Source: Cohnella abietis (lineage in GTDB: Bacteria > Bacillota > Bacilli > Paenibacillales > Paenibacillaceae). From it: 64,000 nt of DNA. Below are positions 1 through 9,406 of the stretch, piece after piece. Every line of letters starts with the position of its first letter. Position 1 is the stretch's first letter. Location: assembly GCF_004295585.1 (NCBI RefSeq), contig NZ_AP019400.1, positions 4,686,001 to 4,750,000 on the forward strand. The letters run 5' to 3'. A program made the position numbers and the translations under genes. Under the pieces are notes generated by a model, which saw nothing but the letters and a program-made list of their open reading frames with translations, was not told the origin of the DNA and did not search any database.

Positions 1-22
1 CCACCAAGCAACCAAAAATTAA

Positions 23-67
23 GGGGCTGCCACATCAGGTCTCTTCAGACCTAATGGAACAACCCCC
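23..67 (-). terminator. Hairpin terminator after the deacetylase gene
   Basis: Read on the minus strand, a G4 block pairs with a C4 block. Inside it a perfect AGGTCT/AGACCT stem closes a four-base loop (37-52). A short T-rich stretch (positions 11-20 of the plus strand are A-rich) follows on the minus strand. It lies just downstream of the deacetylase stop codon, so it probably ends that transcript. The U-tract is short, so termination may be weak. Confidence 0.55.
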
Positions 68-90
68 ATACTGTTACCTCTTATGAAAAA

Positions 91-1569
91 CTACACCAGC
101 TTGCCGATCGATCCTTCTTCGAAATCCTCGCTAGCTTCCTCCACTTCAGAAGCCTTCTGCTTAGGGATATCCGCCTTTACTGTTCTTTCCCGATCAGGAC
201 GCCGCTTCTCCCGCGACTCATCAGCCCAAGTCATCAATATTTCCCGGGGCATAATAAGCATCCGCGGACTCATCGTTTCGCCTCTTTCGCGTACCCTTTT
301 ATTACCTGAAGGATGAATGACCCGAATAAGAATTCTTAAATAAATATTTGTAGTCCAGGAGAAAAAACCTCTAGGTAAATCATAAGTCCCATAACCAAGT
401 GATTCCGCACCGCGATGAATCATAGATACGCCATAAAGCGCCTTTACCTTATCACCATTCGTAGCTTTAGCAAGCTCTCTCGCCATATCAGGCAATGTTC
501 TTTCCATCTCACGAATAATTTTTATTCCAATTTGCAAAGTAGACTTAGAATTCATTCCTAACTCAAACAGCATTTGATTCTCGAAATGGATTTCCATAAT
601 GTAGTCCCCGGAGTGTAATGTTGCATTTGCACGCAAATCCATTGGCGGCCCCGAGTATCGACGAATACGATAATTAAAAAATTTACCATCCCCCACGGGA
701 TGAAGTCTGAACAGAAGGTGGAATACCTTTTCGTATGCCATCCACACGCTTACTAATAGCTTTTTCATGAAGCCAATAGATGGATTATTTTCAACAATAG
801 ACTCGTCACTGTTCACTTGGGGTCTCCTCGCAGCCATATGAGTATCTACCCCTTTATTCTTAGCCCGCTCCGTAATTTCGATCATTTCATCAATGCCGAT
901 AAAACGATAGCCCATCTTGCGCCCGTCATCCAATATCCGCTCTAAAGCCGAGATTGTATTCGCCGGAGCATCACGATCTGCTCCAAAGGTACTTCCACAG
1001 TCATGCAACAGAAATACTTGACCTGGCTTGAGCTTGCCCTTCATGCGTTTATATAGCTTTTCTGCACCTAATCTTTTACGCCAATCTCCGAATAACGAGG
1101 TCCATAACACGATTTGTAAATATCCCAGGTTTGCATAATCGAAGACATTCACCATTCCCCAAGGAGGGCGATAGTACATCGGTCTGATACCCGTTATTTT
1201 CTTGATAATATCTGAGGTTCGATGTATTTGCCGCTTGACGGTTCGAGGACGCATAAACCAATTCGTATGATGGACGTAATTGTGAATACCAATGATATGT
1301 CCTTCTTCATGAATACGAGCAACGATCTCGGGATACCGCTCTGCATTCTCACCTACGACAAAGAAAGTCGCTTTCGCTCCTTCCCGCTTAAGTAAATCTA
1401 GAAGCTTTGGCGTATAGACTGGGTCTGGCCCATCATCAAAGGTAAGTGCAACCTCCTTCTTCGCCTGTCCCTTCATAAATACTCTAAATCCAAAAATCCG
1501 ACTAATTAAAGCTGGTAAAAAAGCGTAAAAAGTCAAAAAATAAAAACCTATCCAGAGGATGATTTCCAT
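91..1569 (-). CDS. Membrane-anchored polysaccharide deacetylase with YkoP-like C-terminal domain
   Basis: 492 residues. The first ~25 residues form a membrane anchor. A NodB (carbohydrate esterase 4) domain follows, about 35-235, with TFDDGPD (catalytic and metal Asp), the metal-binding HNYVH, RPPWG and the closing LLHDCG. Enzymes of this family remove acetyl groups from N-acetylglucosamine polymers such as peptidoglycan. The C-terminal ~210 residues resemble the extension of B. subtilis YkoP-like deacetylases and have no known function. The ATG follows a GGGGAAGG-type SD. It is monocistronic and divergent from the neighbouring permease. The substrate cannot be told from sequence; the acidic C-terminal tail is probably disordered. 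Confidence 0.85.
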   Translation of the reverse strand: MEIILWIGFYFLTFYAFLPALISRIFGFRVFMKGQAKKEVALTFDDGPDPVYTPKLLDLLKREGAKATFFVVGENAERYPEIVARIHEEGHIIGIHNYVHHTNWFMRPRTVKRQIHRTSDIIKKITGIRPMYYRPPWGMVNVFDYANLGYLQIVLWTSLFGDWRKRLGAEKLYKRMKGKLKPGQVFLLHDCGSTFGADRDAPANTISALERILDDGRKMGYRFIGIDEMIEITERAKNKGVDTHMAARRPQVNSDESIVENNPSIGFMKKLLVSVWMAYEKVFHLLFRLHPVGDGKFFNYRIRRYSGPPMDLRANATLHSGDYIMEIHFENQMLFELGMNSKSTLQIGIKIIREMERTLPDMARELAKATNGDKVKALYGVSMIHRGAESLGYGTYDLPRGFFSWTTNIYLRILIRVIHPSGNKRVRERGETMSPRMLIMPREILMTWADESREKRRPDRERTVKADIPKQKASEVEEASEDFEEGSIGKLV

Positions 1570-1753
1570 GCCTTCCCCACCATCTTGATTGCTGTATTTA
1601 TAATTGCGTGAGATGTGCGCTTATATCTTCTATTTTATCATACCCCACTGCAAAATAGGCATGGTATAGGCATCTTTTTTGTAATCGTGTACAATAAAAA
1701 TAAAAATGGGACAGGCGTGCGATAGATCGTGCGTGGAAAAGGTGGATAATCAA

Positions 1754-2899
1754 ATGTTTTCCTTGTATCAGAAGTATTGGCGAACTGCATTCGATATCGG
1801 CATCATTGTTTTAACGGTTTGGTTAACGATGTATGTTTTCAGCTATTTGTACAACCTTGCTACTCCCGTTTTTTTATCCTTTGTTGTTTTTTGGTGCATC
1901 GAGCCTCTTGCCAAATTACTTAATCGTTGGGGAATTCGAAAAGCGATCGCCTCAGGAATAAGCGTACTTCTTTTTACCATGTTTATTCTGGCTTTATTTT
2001 TAGGGTTAGGTTATATCTTTATTGTGCAAATCACTCAGCTCATTAAGGATCTTCCTCATTATCAAGAGCTCCTGAAGGATCAAATTGCAACGATTACCGG
2101 CAATATGCAAGGAGGAATTGAGTCTTTGCCAGCCGGTGTTACGGAAAAAATAACGGAAGCTACAGCATTCATTACCGATCTAGGTGCCAAGTGGGCTGTC
2201 AATTTTCTTAATTGGCTTGTTCATTTCTTAACCTCCTTCTCCTCGTTCGTGTTAAATTTCTCGATTGCAATCATTCTTGCTTATTTCCTGAGTATCGAGA
2301 TTGATACATGGAAAAAGCTAAGCTCAGACAAGTCTCCCAAGACATTTAAAAATGCCTTTGAATTTCTCCGTAATAATGTATTCAAAGGGATTGGAGGCTA
2401 CCTCAAAGCACAAGGGAAGCTTATTAGTATCACCTTTATTGTCATATTTATCGCCCTCTTAGCGCTGAGAGTGGATAATGCCTTTTCTATCGCATTATTG
2501 GCAGGCATTTTCGATGTGCTTCCTTTGCTTGGGGTCAATACACTGTTCATACCTTGGGTCGTGTATTTATTTGTCACAGGCGATACCAATCTTGCCATTT
2601 GGCTTACTGTATTGCTCCTTGTCGTCACACTTACGAGGCAATTTCTTGAGCCACGCATTACCGGTCAAACCGTTGGAGTATCAGCCTTTACTATGCTTGC
2701 TTTCATGATGGTTTCCTTGTCTTTATTCGGGGTCGCTGGCCTCATCTTAGCACCTATCTTAATGATTTTGCTTAAAGCGTTATATGACCAAGGCTATCTC
2801 CACAAGTGGGTCCGTTTTCCGAAGGATGAATTCACGATTCATCCTTTCGCTCCTCAGCCTAATGATTCTGTTGTTCCAAAAGGCGAAGGCCGTCCATAA
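1754..2899 (+). CDS. AI-2E family membrane permease (YtvI/YrrI-type)
   Basis: About 381 residues with roughly eight hydrophobic segments and the AI-2E-family C-terminal pattern (a region like AGIFDVLPLLGVNT, then TGQTVGVSAF). Members are putative exporters or transporters of unknown substrate; only a few have been tied to autoinducer-2 or Na+/H+ exchange. An in-frame ATG at 1706 exists, but AAGGTGG lies eight bases before the ATG at 1754 and the protein then begins MFSLYQKYW like its relatives, so I chose 1754. The 3' end overlaps the convergent penicillin-binding protein gene by 41 bp. A second, different AI-2E paralogue lies at 15230-16300. Confidence 0.85.
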   Translation: MFSLYQKYWRTAFDIGIIVLTVWLTMYVFSYLYNLATPVFLSFVVFWCIEPLAKLLNRWGIRKAIASGISVLLFTMFILALFLGLGYIFIVQITQLIKDLPHYQELLKDQIATITGNMQGGIESLPAGVTEKITEATAFITDLGAKWAVNFLNWLVHFLTSFSSFVLNFSIAIILAYFLSIEIDTWKKLSSDKSPKTFKNAFEFLRNNVFKGIGGYLKAQGKLISITFIVIFIALLALRVDNAFSIALLAGIFDVLPLLGVNTLFIPWVVYLFVTGDTNLAIWLTVLLLVVTLTRQFLEPRITGQTVGVSAFTMLAFMMVSLSLFGVAGLILAPILMILLKALYDQGYLHKWVRFPKDEFTIHPFAPQPNDSVVPKGEGRP

Positions 2900-4667
2900 T
2901 CGCTCCGAAAAGCGAAGCAGCTTTATTGCGCAAGCCTGCTGGCTGATCTTCGATTAGCACAGCAACCGCGTATCTCGGCCGTCCAGCAACAGGCCCGTAA
3001 CCGACGAACCATTGGTCATTACGGGCTTTTTGCTTGCCTGCCAGCTCTGCTGTGCCTGATTTGCCTGCAAGTGGCCATACAGCGCTCTTAAGAGCGCTTG
3101 AGGCAGTTCCTGCCACCACAACCGACCTCATACCCTGTTGGAGCAGCTTCGCTGTTTGTGGCTCAATCTGGCCGTATTTCGATTTTGCAGATTGTATAGC
3201 CACCTGGGTCATTAAGTCCCCATCGGAATATCGAATTTCTTTCACGATTCTGGGAGAAAAGACATGCCCTTGATGTAAAATTGTAACAGCCATATTGGCA
3301 ACCTGAAGTGGTGTCACCCTCACGTCTCTTTGACCAATTCCCGTACCTGTACGAACTCCACCATCCTTTGCTGCCTGCTTGCTTAGAAATATCGAGCCTG
3401 CTTCTTCCTCCCCCAATAGGCGCAACGGTTTGCCATCTATGAATTTATCTGTATTCCAGCCGACCTTCCTCCCAAGCCCCATACGCTCCGCAGTAATTTG
3501 AAGCCATGCCGGGTCCATCCGTTCAGCGAGCTCAGCAAATACGACGTTACACGATTGCGCAAAGGCCTCCTCCAGCGTTAACTCTCCATGCCCTTCCTTC
3601 TTCCAGCATTTCAACCCGTATTTTCCATAATGGCCATCGCAATAAAACCTCTCCTTCCACGTTGTAACACCTGATTCTAATGCGGCTGCTAGAGTTACCG
3701 CTTTGAATACAGACCCCGGAGGGGACGCAGCTAAAGCTTGATTACGCTCATCTGTCCCGGTAGCTTTAACATGATAAGGATCTAACCTAGGAACGGAAAC
3801 CATTGCTAGAATATCCGCATTAGCAGCATCAAGAACTACCGCCGCCCCTTTAGAGATTCCGTATCTACTCAGGACAGATTGTACTAGCTGTTGGATATCT
3901 AAATCCAATGTTGTCGTTATCTGCAGTGGGAAGTGAGGGTTGTCAGGAGCTGTTATTCTTAGCCCAAGACCTTCTAAAGGTTTTCTCGTTGCGTCCGTAA
4001 CCTGCATGACCTTCGTAGGTGCAACCCCTTGAATGAACCGATCTAATGATTTTTCTAACCCCGCGCCTCCAATGGCATTTGTGACATGCATATGATGGTT
4101 TAATAGCTGCTGACCATACTCCTCCCATAATCGCTCGGGGTGCTGGGAGATGTAACCAATAGCGTGAATGGGAGTCACTTCTTTCGGATAGCGATTGCGG
4201 TATGGAAGCACGGTAACACCTAGTAAATGTGAAAGCTCAACCGCTTTAATCTGCTTCTCCGTTAGGTTTATTGCCAGAGAGGAATGCTCCTCTTGCCATA
4301 CACCAGGCTCCCTAAGCTCCTTAAACCAGTTATGCAGCCATAACGGCTCGACTCCAAGTGAATTGGCGAGTAATCGTACCTGCTCTTCTGAGCCCCTCGG
4401 CATACCGTTGCCTGGAAAAGCCGCTAAGCTTTGCACTGTTATACCTGTTAGTAAACGACCATTACGATCACGAAACTGTCCCCGTCCATTATCCAGTAGA
4501 AGCTCATCGGAGCGCTGCTGGATGGCACTTTGAGCAAGAGATTTGCTAGCTGCCTGCATCCCTCCTAAGCCAAGCTGAAGCCAAGCTAATCTTGCCCCTT
4601 CTATTCCGAATATAATGGCAAATAGCAGCAGCACATAAATGCCACGCATAGCCCATTCCCGATTCAT
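2859..4667 (-). CDS. pbpI: Class B penicillin-binding protein, PbpI/YrrR-like
   Basis: 602 residues: one N-terminal membrane helix (about 8-28), a dimerisation/linker region, then a transpeptidase domain from about 240. The three penicilloyl-serine motifs are visible: SVFK (SxxK), SCN (SxN) and KSGTAE (KTG-type box). It cross-links peptidoglycan outside the membrane. There are no PASTA repeats, which fits PbpI (B. subtilis yrrR, 584 aa) better than SpoVD. The position also fits: yrrR is the distal member of the alaS-yrr region in B. subtilis. The ORF overlaps the convergent permease gene tail by 41 bp. Assignment to PbpI rather than another class B enzyme rests on synteny and length. Confidence 0.8.
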   Translation of the reverse strand: MNREWAMRGIYVLLLFAIIFGIEGARLAWLQLGLGGMQAASKSLAQSAIQQRSDELLLDNGRGQFRDRNGRLLTGITVQSLAAFPGNGMPRGSEEQVRLLANSLGVEPLWLHNWFKELREPGVWQEEHSSLAINLTEKQIKAVELSHLLGVTVLPYRNRYPKEVTPIHAIGYISQHPERLWEEYGQQLLNHHMHVTNAIGGAGLEKSLDRFIQGVAPTKVMQVTDATRKPLEGLGLRITAPDNPHFPLQITTTLDLDIQQLVQSVLSRYGISKGAAVVLDAANADILAMVSVPRLDPYHVKATGTDERNQALAASPPGSVFKAVTLAAALESGVTTWKERFYCDGHYGKYGLKCWKKEGHGELTLEEAFAQSCNVVFAELAERMDPAWLQITAERMGLGRKVGWNTDKFIDGKPLRLLGEEEAGSIFLSKQAAKDGGVRTGTGIGQRDVRVTPLQVANMAVTILHQGHVFSPRIVKEIRYSDGDLMTQVAIQSAKSKYGQIEPQTAKLLQQGMRSVVVAGTASSALKSAVWPLAGKSGTAELAGKQKARNDQWFVGYGPVAGRPRYAVAVLIEDQPAGLRNKAASLFGAIMDGLRLLEQQNH

Positions 4668-4723
4668 GAGAATATAGCCCCTCTCTCTTACCTCTTTTCC
4701 TATTCATTATTTCCATAGTTGTT

Positions 4724-4769
4724 ATAAAAAAAGCAGTAGACAGGGTATCTATCTCCCCTGCCTACTGCT
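4724..4769 (-). terminator. Rho-independent terminator of the chemotaxis receptor gene
   Basis: Minus strand: AGCAGTAGGCAGGG pairs with CCCTGTCTACTGCT around a short loop, followed directly by seven Ts. It starts 20 bp after the receptor stop codon and separates that gene from pbpI. Confidence 0.85.
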
Positions 4770-4788
4770 TTTCTTCTACTTATGAAGA

Positions 4789-6903
4789 TTAAGAAACGGT
4801 AAATCGGCTCAAAGACTCACGTAATTGGCCCGATACGGCTTCAAGTCTGCTAGAAAGCTGAACTAAGCCCTCGCTAATGTTCAACTGCTCGTTACTAAGC
4901 GATGCAACCTCTTCAGACGTAGCAGATGCTTCCTCTGCAACTGCGCTAACATTACTCATCGCTAGTGATAACGTCAACTGAGCATCTTCAAGATTACGAA
5001 CCGAATCCGTTGCGGATTCAAGTCTATTAACAAAACCACCCATGTTGTCTTGGACAGTAATGAAAATTTGATTGGCTTCCCGAACAGATTCGATCTGCTC
5101 CTGGAATATAGGATAAGCCTCCGATAGCACATTTACCGTCTCGTCGATTTCGCGTGAAATATTCTCAACGATTCCGCCTACCACGCCAATCGATTGCCGA
5201 GATTGATCTGCCAGCTTACGAATCTCATCCGCAACAACCATGAAGCCTTTTCCTGCCGCTCCTGCTCTTGCGGCCTCAATTGTTGCATTCAAGGACAAAA
5301 TATTAGTTTGCTTAGTCATATTGCCAAGCACATCAAGTATTTTGCGAATGGATTGTGTGCTGTCTTTCAGTTTGTCTACCTTTTCTACCATTGAGCGCGT
5401 CATTTCTTCCGTTTGACCCGTTTTCTCAGTCAAGCTTCCCATGTACAACGAGCCTTTACGACCTGCTTCCTCTACCTCACTGGCCGATTGTCCCATCTCC
5501 GCATTAGAATCAATAACAGACTGAACCTGAGAACCGATTTGAACGGTTAAATCCGTTCCCTTCTCAGACTCCACTGCAAGATTAGTAGCTCCATTGGCGA
5601 TTTCCTCTGTAGCTATTGCAATTTCCTTAGCAGCATCAGCTGTTTTGCGTGAGGAATCCGTTAAAGCTGCTGCAGTTTCTAGAACCTCTTGAGCCGAAAG
5701 GTTAGTCTGACGAACGAGCTTCGTGATCTCCTCCATCATGCGGTTAAAGCTATCAGCAACTTGTCCAATTTCGTCTTTCTTACGGATTGTTGAACGAACG
5801 GTCAGATTCCCACTTTCCCCTTCATTCATCAGCGTCCGCAGCTGAGCAAGTGGTCTGCCGACTGAACGCATGACAATTAAGCCAATCCCGGCCGCAATAA
5901 GAGCAGCAACCAAAGACATTATCCAAGTGAGGTTGCTAATTGCTTTAGCATCCTTCACAAGTGTAGACACCGGAATATTGCCTATTACTTTCCATTTGTT
6001 ATTATCAAGAATGCCCGCCGAGGTCAAAGTTTTCGTCCCATCAACCCGGATTGTTGAAGAGCCCTCATCACCAGGCAGCTCGTATTCGTATTTAGAGCCC
6101 CACTTTTTAATATCAGGTCCATAAACGATAGTTCCATCAGTCGAAACGATGTAGGAAGAGCTGCCTTCCCCGAATTGAACGGTTTTCATCTTTTCCTGAA
6201 GTACTTTCGCCTTCACTTCTAAAATCAAATAATAAGGCTTGCCTTGATTGAGCATTCTTCCCAAAGCAAAAGTAGGTGCGTTGCGGTTTCCATCCAAGCC
6301 CGATGGCATTGTAGGAGACCAAACAGCTTTACCATTACCCTCAGCTACAGCTTTAATAAACGGTAATTTGATAATGTCATCATTGCTAATCGCGCTGCCA
6401 GTCGTCATGAATTGACCTTTAAAGTCAGCTGGGATTAAAGTAATGGATTCATAGCTGGAATCAGCCATTGCAATTCCGCCCATTTTCTCTGTAAGCTGTC
6501 TTGACGTATCAAAAACCTCATAATCATCCTTCGAGATTGTTAAATTTGTTAGTAAGCTGAGAAACGAGTTATCAGTAATGAATTGCAAGGATTGTCTTTC
6601 ATAGCCCTCTAGAAGCAATGATATCTTACCTGCTGTCTGCTCTGCAGTCGAACTGCTTGCATCTGCTACCTTACTCTGAATGATGGAACTGGATTTGGAA
6701 TAAGAAAACCAGCCCAACGACAATACGCAAGCCAGTATACTACAAGAAATAAGTAAAAATAATTTCATACCGACGGAACGAATCGGATTTTCAAATTTCG
6801 TTTTCTTCAGCTGCCCACCAACGTTCTTAGAAATACGGCCCACCCCTTGTGATGCCTTCTTCAAATTCAACGCTTCCAATTGCTCACGCCACGATTTCTT
6901 CAT
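4789..6903 (-). CDS. Methyl-accepting chemotaxis protein
   Basis: 704 residues. A cytoplasmic N-terminus of about 45 residues precedes the first membrane helix (about 46-68). An extracellular dCache-like sensor spans about 70-320, then a second helix (about 327-350), a HAMP domain (about 350-405) and a signalling domain. The signalling hairpin is present (LNATIEAARAGAAGKGFMVV, then ADEIRKLADQSRQS), which contacts CheA/CheW. The ligand is not predictable. It sits between pbpI and trhP2, where B. subtilis carries udk and greA, so it looks like an insertion into the yrr region. A terminator follows it. The long charged N-terminal extension before the first helix is unusual for the family. Confidence 0.92.
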   Translation of the reverse strand: MKKSWREQLEALNLKKASQGVGRISKNVGGQLKKTKFENPIRSVGMKLFLLISCSILACVLSLGWFSYSKSSSIIQSKVADASSSTAEQTAGKISLLLEGYERQSLQFITDNSFLSLLTNLTISKDDYEVFDTSRQLTEKMGGIAMADSSYESITLIPADFKGQFMTTGSAISNDDIIKLPFIKAVAEGNGKAVWSPTMPSGLDGNRNAPTFALGRMLNQGKPYYLILEVKAKVLQEKMKTVQFGEGSSSYIVSTDGTIVYGPDIKKWGSKYEYELPGDEGSSTIRVDGTKTLTSAGILDNNKWKVIGNIPVSTLVKDAKAISNLTWIMSLVAALIAAGIGLIVMRSVGRPLAQLRTLMNEGESGNLTVRSTIRKKDEIGQVADSFNRMMEEITKLVRQTNLSAQEVLETAAALTDSSRKTADAAKEIAIATEEIANGATNLAVESEKGTDLTVQIGSQVQSVIDSNAEMGQSASEVEEAGRKGSLYMGSLTEKTGQTEEMTRSMVEKVDKLKDSTQSIRKILDVLGNMTKQTNILSLNATIEAARAGAAGKGFMVVADEIRKLADQSRQSIGVVGGIVENISREIDETVNVLSEAYPIFQEQIESVREANQIFITVQDNMGGFVNRLESATDSVRNLEDAQLTLSLAMSNVSAVAEEASATSEEVASLSNEQLNISEGLVQLSSRLEAVSGQLRESLSRFTVS

Positions 6904-7069
6904 CTGTTTAATACCCTCCGACTATGTAGTGACGACTGATTGGCGGCAAGAAAAAAACTTGCCGAATATCTCCATAAAGTATATATCGGTCGCTTAGCTG
7001 GCAACTATTACTTAATTGGAGAAAATTCGACAAGTTCTATTGAATTCCTCTAGTTTATATCAAAATAAT

Positions 7070-8329
7070 TTAAGATAATCGTTTACGCATTAAATCTAGC
7101 GGTGACACTGGCTGTAATGTTGCGATACGTATTTTCTGTAGAGGGTGCCTAGCGACGGAAAGCGAATTTCCTTCTTCATCGGTTATTTCAGTTACCTGCT
7201 GGATAAACCGTCTACCTCCAGGTCCGAAAAACTCGACCTCCATTCCTGGTCGGAATGGGCTGCGCTGCTGGACGGTTGCGATTCCAGTAGCCTCATCGTA
7301 ATCTGTCACAATCGCGGCAAAATCATAAGGCGCAGGCTTTTCCTCTGCCTCATAAATATGCTCCTCCGATCCTGGAACTGCATAAAAGAAGCCAGTATTC
7401 AGCGGCCTGTTCGCAGCCTTACCGATATCCTCCACCCACTCTGGGAGCAGTTCATACTCCTCAGGACTTTCCATATACGCATCAATGGCTTGTCGATACA
7501 CATTTACGACGGACGCAACGTAATGAATGCTTTTCATCCGACCTTCGATCTTAAAGCTGTCTACGCCAGCCTCAATTAAATCGGGAATATGCTGAATCAT
7601 ACATAGATCCTTGGAGCCCATCGTAAATAAATTATCTCCCGGCTCCATGATGGATTGCTCATCGGCGTGGAGGTCGTATTTCCAACGGCAGGACTGACAG
7701 CAGCCCCCACGGTTGGAATCGCGATCCGTAAAATGATTGGACAACACACACCGTCCAGATACAGAAGAGCACATAGCCCCATGAATAAAAACCTCGAGCT
7801 CCACATCTACACGAGCTTTCATTTCCCTTATTTCGTTCATAGTAGCTTCCCTAGCAAGCACGACGCGGGGCAGTCCTTCTTCTTTCCAGAATTGCACAGC
7901 CTGCCAATTCATCGTCGACTGCTGAGTGCTTAGATGCACTTCAAGCTTAGGAGCCACCTGCTGTGCGAGCTCAACAATAGCTGGATCAGCTGCGATAATC
8001 GCAGCGATTCCGGCATCTTCAAGCTCCTTAAGGTAACTGGTTATTCCATCTAAATCCTCTTGGTGGGCATATATATTCGTAGCCACAAATACTTTCGCAC
8101 CGTATTTAGCCGCGAATTCTACACCTTCACGCATTTCTTCGAAGCTGAAGTTGTCGGCATTCGACCGGAGACCATACTTCTGACCCCCGATATATACAGC
8201 ATCAGCGCCGTAATGGACCGCGAACTTCAATTTCTCTAGACTTCCTGCAGGGGCTAGTAGCTCAGGCTTTGCTAACCGCTGTCTTTTCCCCGTCCCACGG
8301 GTCGCATTGTGCACTAGAGCTTGGCTCAT
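7070..8329 (-). CDS. trhP2: U32 family tRNA hydroxylation protein TrhP2 (YrrO-like)
   Basis: 419 residues. It carries the U32 signature AKPELLAPAGSLEKLK at the N-terminus and the cysteine-rich core: CSSVSGRC, then GGCCQSCRWKYDL. In this branch those cysteines hold an Fe-S cluster rather than a protease site. TrhP1/TrhP2 (B. subtilis YrrN/YrrO) are needed for 5-hydroxyuridine at tRNA position 34. The ATG has a perfect AAGGAGG seven bases upstream. It lies 24 bp after trhP1 in the same orientation, so they are probably cotranscribed. The paired-gene arrangement matches B. subtilis. Older annotation as a collagenase-like protease is likely misleading. Confidence 0.88.
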   Translation of the reverse strand: MSQALVHNATRGTGKRQRLAKPELLAPAGSLEKLKFAVHYGADAVYIGGQKYGLRSNADNFSFEEMREGVEFAAKYGAKVFVATNIYAHQEDLDGITSYLKELEDAGIAAIIAADPAIVELAQQVAPKLEVHLSTQQSTMNWQAVQFWKEEGLPRVVLAREATMNEIREMKARVDVELEVFIHGAMCSSVSGRCVLSNHFTDRDSNRGGCCQSCRWKYDLHADEQSIMEPGDNLFTMGSKDLCMIQHIPDLIEAGVDSFKIEGRMKSIHYVASVVNVYRQAIDAYMESPEEYELLPEWVEDIGKAANRPLNTGFFYAVPGSEEHIYEAEEKPAPYDFAAIVTDYDEATGIATVQQRSPFRPGMEVEFFGPGGRRFIQQVTEITDEEGNSLSVARHPLQKIRIATLQPVSPLDLMRKRLS

Positions 8330-8353
8330 TGTCGTGCCTCCTTACGAATATCG

Positions 8354-9289
8354 TTAATAAACCTGTTCCTTATACAAAAATCCGAACCCAAGCTCTCTCT
8401 CGGGATTTTGCAGCTTCTGAATGTCTGTTAGCCATTGCTGGTTAAATCGATACCCGTCAGAATTATCTTTCCACTGATCTAATGCTTTGCGATAGCTTCT
8501 AATAACAGTTTCATTATAATCATCCGACTTTAGGAGAGACTCGATGTACAAACTATCGACCCCCGCTTGGATAAGCTCTGGTAACGCCTCAATTAAGCAT
8601 ATATCATCTGGACTCATAACGTGGGTACCATTATTATCCTCATACACTGGAAACCGCTCATCCGGGCGCTCAGCCTCAACTAAAAACAACCCTTCGTCTA
8701 CGCCTCTGCGAACTAATGAGACTTCGCGTCCTAGATGATCTAAGTAGCTCTGCACAAGATTTCTCTGAGAATGATAAATATTCGTCGCCCCGTGAACCTG
8801 AACTTGAATTTCCATTCCAGCCTTGCTCTTAAAATCAATAATTTCTTCCTCGTTGAGTTCCCTCGCTACGACTGCGCGTGCTGCTCCCCGTCGTCCCCAA
8901 TACGAAGCCGCTGCAGAGTTGGTTCCTGTCATCTCTGCATTCCAATGCAAGGTCATATTCGGTGCAAATTGTCTTATGTTTAATAACACAGCTGGATCTC
9001 CGAATACGACAGCATCAGCATGGGCTTCATTAGCCAAGGTAATATACTCCGGCAATAAGGGTAGCTCGTCGTTGCGAAAAAGCTTATTCATATTTACATA
9101 AGCTTTCGCACCTAATCGATGGGCAGCTGCGATTGCTTCCTTCAGATTGATATCAGTGATGTCTCCCGGCTGTCTCATACCAAACCGAGATTCACCCACT
9201 AGCACGGCTGAAGCTCCTGCTTTAATGTACCGTTCTATTTGCTCTATTGAACCAACGGATACGAGCAATTCAGGTATTAGGGCTGTAAT
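8354..9289 (-). CDS. trhP1: U32 family tRNA hydroxylation protein TrhP1 (YrrN-like), probable ATT start
   Basis: With this start the protein has 311 residues, close to B. subtilis YrrN. Family features include PELLVSVGS near the N-terminus, the HWNAEMTGTNSAAASYWGRR region and QVQVHGATNIYHSQRNL. Unlike TrhP2 it lacks the cysteine cluster, as expected for the partner subunit. No ATG, GTG or TTG near the family start has an SD. GGAGG lies nine bases before an ATT at 9289, and the alternative ATG at 9385 adds 32 unrelated residues without an SD. I therefore infer ATT initiation. It is the first of the trhP1-trhP2 pair, 117 bp after mltG. Confidence 0.78.
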   Translation of the reverse strand: MTALIPELLVSVGSIEQIERYIKAGASAVLVGESRFGMRQPGDITDINLKEAIAAAHRLGAKAYVNMNKLFRNDELPLLPEYITLANEAHADAVVFGDPAVLLNIRQFAPNMTLHWNAEMTGTNSAAASYWGRRGAARAVVARELNEEEIIDFKSKAGMEIQVQVHGATNIYHSQRNLVQSYLDHLGREVSLVRRGVDEGLFLVEAERPDERFPVYEDNNGTHVMSPDDICLIEALPELIQAGVDSLYIESLLKSDDYNETVIRSYRKALDQWKDNSDGYRFNQQWLTDIQKLQNPERELGFGFLYKEQVY

Positions 9290-9316
9290 GGATACACACC
9301 TCCAGGAAGTCTTCGA

Positions 9317-9371
9317 CCCGGCGCCCTTTATACAAAGCACATGATTAAGTGCATTGCATAAGCTCGCCGGG
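9317..9371 (-). promoter_or_regulatory. Nested inverted repeats in the mltG-trhP1 gap
   Basis: CGCCGGG and CCCGGCG (9317-9323 and 9365-9371) pair perfectly. A second stem, GCAC/GTGC, sits between them (9337-9352). The whole structure lies just upstream of the SD used by the inferred ATT start. There is no U-tract, so it is not a plain terminator. It could be an mRNA structure controlling trhP1 translation or an attenuator remnant; function unknown. Confidence 0.4.
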
Positions 9372-9406
9372 CCGGAGCGCGTCATCGTCTATCAAACGCG
9401 TCTTTA

